A DNA stretch of 64,000 bases, taken from the NCBI GenBank assembly GCA_037957365.1, contig JARHVA010002005.1, positions 887,501 to 951,500 of the forward strand. The letters run 5' to 3'. Below are positions 58,041 through 64,000 of this stretch, in pieces (within the stretch, counting starts at the first letter, position 1; each line of letters starts with the position of its first letter). This DNA is from Torreya grandis (taxonomy: Eukaryota > Streptophyta > Pinopsida > Cupressales > Taxaceae). The translations under genes and the position numbers were made by a program. The notes beneath the pieces were generated by a model. That model made no database searches. It worked only from the letters and a program-made list of their open reading frames with translations, and had not been told where the DNA came from.

Positions 58041-59457
58041 TTATAGGCTCCAATTTACCTTCATATATTGGTCCCCACTCTTGGGTTCATATCCTTCTCC
58101 ATTCCATCCTCCTCTTCCCATTCCACTCCATTCTCCCATCCTTGACCTTGCTTTTAAAAGTGGGAATCCATTACAGGTTTTTATACAAAAATAGGAAACA
58201 CATCTTTTTGATAGGAGATAAGTCATTTAATATTGTGCATGGGGAATGTTTATTAAAGAGTCTTCTATAATCTCTTTATCCATCATATATATCCCCCATC
58301 CTATCAAATCCTCATATGTATCCTCCATTATATAACCTCATCGCAACATCTTTGATGATTATGTATCCTATTAGCCTCTGGCTCGTCCTATCCTCTTTTA
58401 CCTCTTGTTATCCCCAAACCATGGTCCATACCTTCCCACTAAATTTATCACTATATAAGGGTCAAAATAGATTTTACTTTGGGTTTTTTCATATACTATG
58501 CCACCAAATCAAATTTTTATCAATTATCCTAAACCCCATATATGGTTGCTTATCAATTCAGGTGGATCCTCATTCTAATATAGTAGTTTTGGGTATAATA
58601 TATGCCATGTACATATCACCTTATCATCATTAGGACTATTATCCATAATCACCTTATTATGATCACCTCATTATCATCTTTTATATCCCTTTTTTATCCT
58701 TATCTTTAGTCTATTTTATTTTATGTTTGCCTTGTGTGTACATAAAAATGTGTGTGTTCTAAATATATTTGGTTGTTTGATTAATAATTTAGCTGTGTAT
58801 ATGTTAATTAGATTATTTTTATTTATTTTAATATTTTTTTATAGATTTATAAATATTTTATCTTGTTAACTTTATGGGAACAAAGATGGTCTAGGTGACT
58901 CCCAAACTTGTTTTAGAAAAAGTAATTTTAAAACATAATTCTTCTATCCACTGGGTGTTTAATGTGTCTTTGAATTCTAACATGTTTATTTTCCAGTTCA
59001 ATATTAAAATAAATTGCATACATTATTAAGGGCTTCAATACAATTTCCACATGCCTCATTCCCTCAAATCTTATCAATTATCCCATCTAACCTATCACCA
59101 TCTTGTCCAAACATAATTATTATCCCATCCCATCCCCATCCTACCTCCTTGGTACAAGAGGATTGCTACCCACACCTAATTTGAGATGAAATAATTAAAC
59201 ATGGGTTAATCTTTAATCAACACATTGGTTCACATTTTATTACATCATAAACATACATCAAAATCAACATCATAATTTAAATATATTATCCACACATTCT
59301 AAAAACATCATCATATAAATAGCCATCCATCTAATCTATTATATCATTAATTAAAACATCCATCTAGCATACATACTAATATATCCAGCATCATCTATCT
59401 ATCATGACTATCACATCATCTTTAATCATATGCATACAGCAATACCCATATTATATG
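58041..59457. other. AT-rich, no gene recognised
   Basis: Pyrimidine-rich then ATC/CAT-rich low-complexity sequence (CCATCTA, ATCACATC phrases). An open stretch at 58316-58633 is hydrophobic and not a known family. Confidence 0.45.

Positions 59458-60295
<838 letters not shown>

Positions 60296-60374
<79 letters not shown>
60296..60374 (+). repeat. (TG)16(TA)23 compound microsatellite
   Basis: TG repeats (60296-60328) pass directly into TA repeats (to 60374), starting at the outer edge of the right arm. Confidence 0.95.
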
Positions 60375-60379
<5 letters not shown>

Positions 60380-61339
60380 AGATGAGTTGGCTCTGAATGT
60401 AGGCACATGCCACTCTAATAAAACTACTATCTCATATAAATCCCTATAATAATACACCTCACATGCTAACCTCATAATGTTCTACATCACCCCATTCATC
60501 CCATTGCTAGCATGTCTATGTCTACCTCCTCTTTGGCCCTCACAACCACTTGTACCTCACCTATTAGATCTCAGATTTGTATCTACATCTAGGTAATCTA
60601 TGCCTTATACCCAACAACCGACATGTCTCAACTCTAAATCTAGATCAATAACATAACCAATTGATCCTATAAATTATTCACACATTCATATAATCTAATA
60701 ACCTACCCTTGTGCCTGTCCTAACTATCCATCATGTGCCTATAACCAAGCCTTAAACTAGTCTCTCTTTATGATAATGTGTACTATCTTTGTGCATTATT
60801 CATATATCTCTAACTTAATTCATGTTGATAATGATATCTCATCCTCTATCAATAATATCCATGATAGTCTTAAACCATTCCCATGCCCATTAGCTCCAAC
60901 CTATGTTTCAATCACTCTAACCTATGTACTTATACCCCTAGCATGGGTCCCACTCCCCCCTACCTGCACCATAGCTACTGACTGATCCCCATCTCCCCCA
61001 TCTATATCCATGGCATCTAGACCTCTTTTTACATCATGATAATCTTATACAAGGATCTATATCCTCCTCTATATCTATAGCCTTGTTTATGCCTACAAAA
61101 CCCTCCTAACTACTCCCCTTCATACCATAACCCTATATATGAGTATCCACACTGGGATGATTTGAGTCCACCATGCCATTTAAGATACTATCACTCCCAA
61201 ATTTGGTAAAGGAGTTTTTAAATCCTATAGGAATGGAGCAAGGATATCATATTTTATACATGTAAGAGCTCTATCTACTATCCTCACCCATTATGACCTC
61301 TCCTGATCATTCCTAAAAAATAAATGTTACTCATTTAGC
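60375..61339. other. No gene recognised
   Basis: AT-rich, pyrimidine-rich on the plus strand. It may include decayed downstream parts of the antisense PMD relic, but nothing is clear. Confidence 0.4.
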
Positions 61340-62205
61340 ACATCCTATAGGAGCCCAAATTATCTCTGCACATGGTTGGGTTGATACCACTCTATGATAG
61401 ATTTTCTCCATCCTATCAAGTAACACTTAGTAAGCATATATTGAATCACCTCAGCCTTATCCTCCTAACTGAATTGAAGTCCCTTATAAGGCATCCATGT
61501 GATATGCTCTAGTCATAAACTCTCAAAAAACTATCTATATAATCTCATCTCTATGGCATGATCTCTCTTCATGCCTAGTAAAATATACCATCCAAATACA
61601 ATAAGCTTGTGGGGTTCCCTAACTACTTGAGTACCTAAAGGCCACTGTATTGTAATGTGTTCTTAGCTCTAGATATATAATAATGGTGATGGACCTAGGT
61701 TTTTTGCTCCTCTATAAGCCCTCAAATGTAACTCTCAATATAGATGGGTCAATACCACTAGCCCCCATGTATAAACCCTGATATCATATACCATATTAGC
61801 CACCACATCTCCCATTTCAAGGGGAAACCACTAACCACTTTTTTCTAAGAGGAGGATTCCAGTAACAAAAGACATCACCACTAGTGTCAATCAATTGATA
61901 GTACCCTTGCATAGGCATTTTTTAAAGTTCACTCAACAATCTAGCACACTAACCCATAATCCTCTTGTTAATTTCTATAATGTTACACTAAATGTGTGTG
62001 ATTTCCAGTAAATCATGTCCCTTATCATCAATAATCATAAAAATTGATAAACATCCTCCAATGTCACCATCATCTCTCTGGTCATGAAGTGAAAGGTACT
62101 CATAGTTGAGTGTCATGGCTCCACCAATGTAGTAATCAAGGCATAGTCAATCTATACCACTTACATCATAATAATTTAGTGAATCCTACCAACTCTAACA
62201 CCCCA
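61340..62205 (-). pseudogene. Plant mobile domain (PMD, MAIN-like) pseudogene
   Basis: One minus-strand frame gives ALITTLVEPW-like start (about 62140; Trp now a stop), TFHFMTREMMVTLEDVYQFL (62091-62030), the hallmark FH.P.GEM..TLEDV block; then VYTWGLVVLTHLY and LHLRAYRGAK (61780-61710), matching Y.WG.A.LA.LYREL..A; then ITWMPY near 61500, EVIQYMLTKCYLIGW and IIEWYQPNHVQ.QFG (61400-61350). This is the PMD/aminotransferase-like domain of MAIN/MAIL1 proteins, also carried by some plant transposons. About ten in-frame stops, mostly Trp or Gln codons turned to stop, yet no obvious frameshift over about 800 bp. No transposase was seen beside it. Confidence 0.78.
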
Positions 62206-63430
62206 TAATCAACAATAGTCAAATAATTTATCTCATGAAGAACCTTGGGTCACCACAACTAAGATGCCATCACTCCTAAGTCCTCCTATATCAATCACAC
62301 AACCTATCACTAATTTTATTCCATTAGAATCTCTTTCAACCAAAATTTAACCCATTTCTCCTACTAAAACAATCACCCTAAACCCGAAATCTCTACTAAT
62401 ATTCCTTGCCTAATCCTAATCAATTCATCCCTAATACAACTAACCCTAGACCATCTTAACCTAAATGACTTAATAAAACCCCACCTCCTAGCATAAAACT
62501 CCTTTCCTAACACCCTTACATTCCTAATACCAATTATAGTCCCTAATTACTAATCCCATTTACCTTTAACATTCATTATCTAACTTGCACTTACTTAACC
62601 CTAAACCATCCTAACTTACCTATCCTAAATGTTGGAAATATGACTATCATTAATGTTAAAAGGGACATTATGAGCATGAAATTAATGCTCAAGTATGAAT
62701 GTGGTGACCATATTGATCCTATAAAATTTCAAGGATGATTTGAATGCTTGTATGCATTAATGGAATTCATCTAGTTCTTCATAATGATCATCTAGACATT
62801 TTAGGTCCAGACAAGAAAAATAAATAAGCATATTGATGAGGTCAACATTTGCACACATATAGGTGCTAGGGTAAAATGATCAGATGGTTATATTTATTTT
62901 TTTACCTATTTTATATGAATTAAATATTAGGTTGCATGACATAGCATGACAAAATATATGCTTGAGCATTGTAGGGCTCTAATGCATTTTGACAGTGTTT
63001 TCCAACACAATCAAATTTGTAGGTTGAAAATAGAAGTTGAGAAGGAATTTTTATGATGTAATATCTTAAACATATGAAGTATTTAAGATAAAATGGATAT
63101 ATGGATGGAATCCCATATGTAAGAGGATCTTATGTGTTAAATTTTAGGTGATGCCACTAAGTACAACAAGAGTTATACAAGAATAAAATTGGCCTTCCAA
63201 GCAAGTTCTAGGCATACCTAACTCTATGTTAAAATAATTTGATTAATAAGGTTAATGGAATTATATTTGTCAACCATTAAGGATTAAGAAAAAATTGATC
63301 ATATTGGTTTATTCACTTTCATTTGTATTTTATATGGTTAAAATTTTAGACCAGGCAGTTGAGTGAAGCAAAATATATGAAGGTGCAAAGTTAGCCTCCT
63401 AAGTATAATTGAGATGGTCCCCATACTTTG
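62206..63430. other. No gene recognised
   Basis: 62340-62640 is rich in CCTAA/CCTAAC phrases without a telomere-type array. The rest is AT-rich with no protein or RNA match. Confidence 0.45.
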
Positions 63431-64000
63431 ACAAATATACACAAGGTACAATTTGAGCTAGTTATAAGATCAATATTTTTAACTTAATTAGGCATTATAG
63501 ATCCAATGGATTATGATTAAGTCAAATTGTCAAAAAGACCTTCGAGTTAACGCACAAGTGACAAGTGTCACAATCACAAAACTTGGATAGTTTATATATG
63601 GTGTGGGTTAGAGTCAAAAGGTCAAAAAGAAATACAAAAATTCCAAATGTCTCAATTTTTGGAACTAATAGCTATGTAAAAAGGTACATACTTATGCCAA
63701 GTTTCATATCCTCAAGGGTAGGATAGATATAAAGATTGGGCTTGTCATAAGATCTGATGGTGTGTGAGTGATCATGCAAAGGAGATCCAAAAATGTAAAT
63801 GGATTCATATGCTATAAAGATCTAAATATTTAACAACTAGACCAAAGTAAAGATCATGCATCTTTGAATATACAATTACATATATAATATTGGATGAGAG
63901 AGATCCAATAGAGCGAGTGGAATCAAATGGAACAAAGTGATCGATGTTTATCAACATAGTGGTAAGTTAAAAATCAAGCTTGTTTGAGAAGATCAATGAA
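63431..64000 (+). repeat. Dispersed repeat, partner at 4241-4520
   Basis: Holds the same three blocks as the left copy, in the order A (63457), B with GTGACAAGTGTCAC (63559-63572) and C (TTTATCAACATAGTG, 63948). It runs off the window edge. Confidence 0.45.

Noticed and set aside
58041..58226. Small minus-strand open frame rich in Gly/Trp
   Set aside because: It comes from a CCATTCC-like pyrimidine repeat and has no start context or homologue.
62340..62640. Interstitial telomere repeat
   Set aside because: CCCTAAA-like words occur only a few times, irregularly, within CCTAA-rich sequence; no tandem run is present.

Overview
The window is a gene-poor, AT-rich stretch of a large seed-plant nuclear genome. 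Three things point to a plant: LTR retrotransposons primed by initiator tRNA-Met, a plant mobile domain (PMD) relic and a plant-type histone H2B relic. The density of old, nested, transition-riddled retroelements suits a conifer or another big-genome gymnosperm, but the sequence alone does not prove that. I see no intact host gene. Every recognisable coding segment is broken by stops or frameshifts.

Layout, left to right. 1-8565: decayed Ty3/gypsy pieces (RNase H to integrase at 1545-3205; start of a reverse transcriptase at 7951-8075), a tRNA-Arg relic (3373-3446) and two small tandem-repeat fields, one of them eleven 21-bp units (7230-7460). 8566-13193: a Ty1/copia element with two 891-bp LTRs, a 5-bp target duplication, PBS and PPT, and a shortened, decayed gag-pol. 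13776-16223: an Athila/Tat-like gypsy RT-RNaseH-IN remnant. 17602-19295: a 1,684-bp solo LTR with a perfect TSD, carrying a (TG)n tract.

19864-53404 is the outstanding region. It is a head-to-tail array of an internally deleted chromovirus (Ty3/gypsy with a chromodomain) on the minus strand: 14 LTRs of about 390 bp alternate with 13 complete internal domains of about 1.37 kb, period about 1.76 kb, with a partial fourteenth internal domain at the right edge. Every complete internal domain has the same order: PBS, gag N-terminus, a shared deletion junction, integrase C-terminus, chromodomain, stop, PPT. The gag middle, protease, RT, RNase H and the first two integrase catalytic aspartates are missing from all of them. 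The array is split by a 10,139-bp Tat-like element (36384-46522) with 1,439-bp LTRs. That element carries a gag with duplicated zinc knuckles but has lost almost all of pol, with a minisatellite now lying where pol would be.

53405-64000: an unrecognised decayed reading region ending in a PPT and LTR-like sequence, a histone H2B pseudogene (56829-57137) next to a Tat-like integrase remnant, a long inverted repeat of about 360-bp arms around a (TG)61 tract (59458-60294), a (TG)n(TA)n tract, and an antisense PMD pseudogene (61340-62205). The right edge shares a dispersed repeat with 4.2-4.5 kb.

Relative order of events, inferred from nesting and from divergence judged by eye: the chromovirus lost its core, was amplified as an LTR-sharing tandem array and diverged, and was then hit by the Tat-like element, whose two LTRs look more alike than the array units do. 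The copia and Tat-like elements, though unrelated, share clusters of a short CpG-containing motif related to GACGTCGGT.
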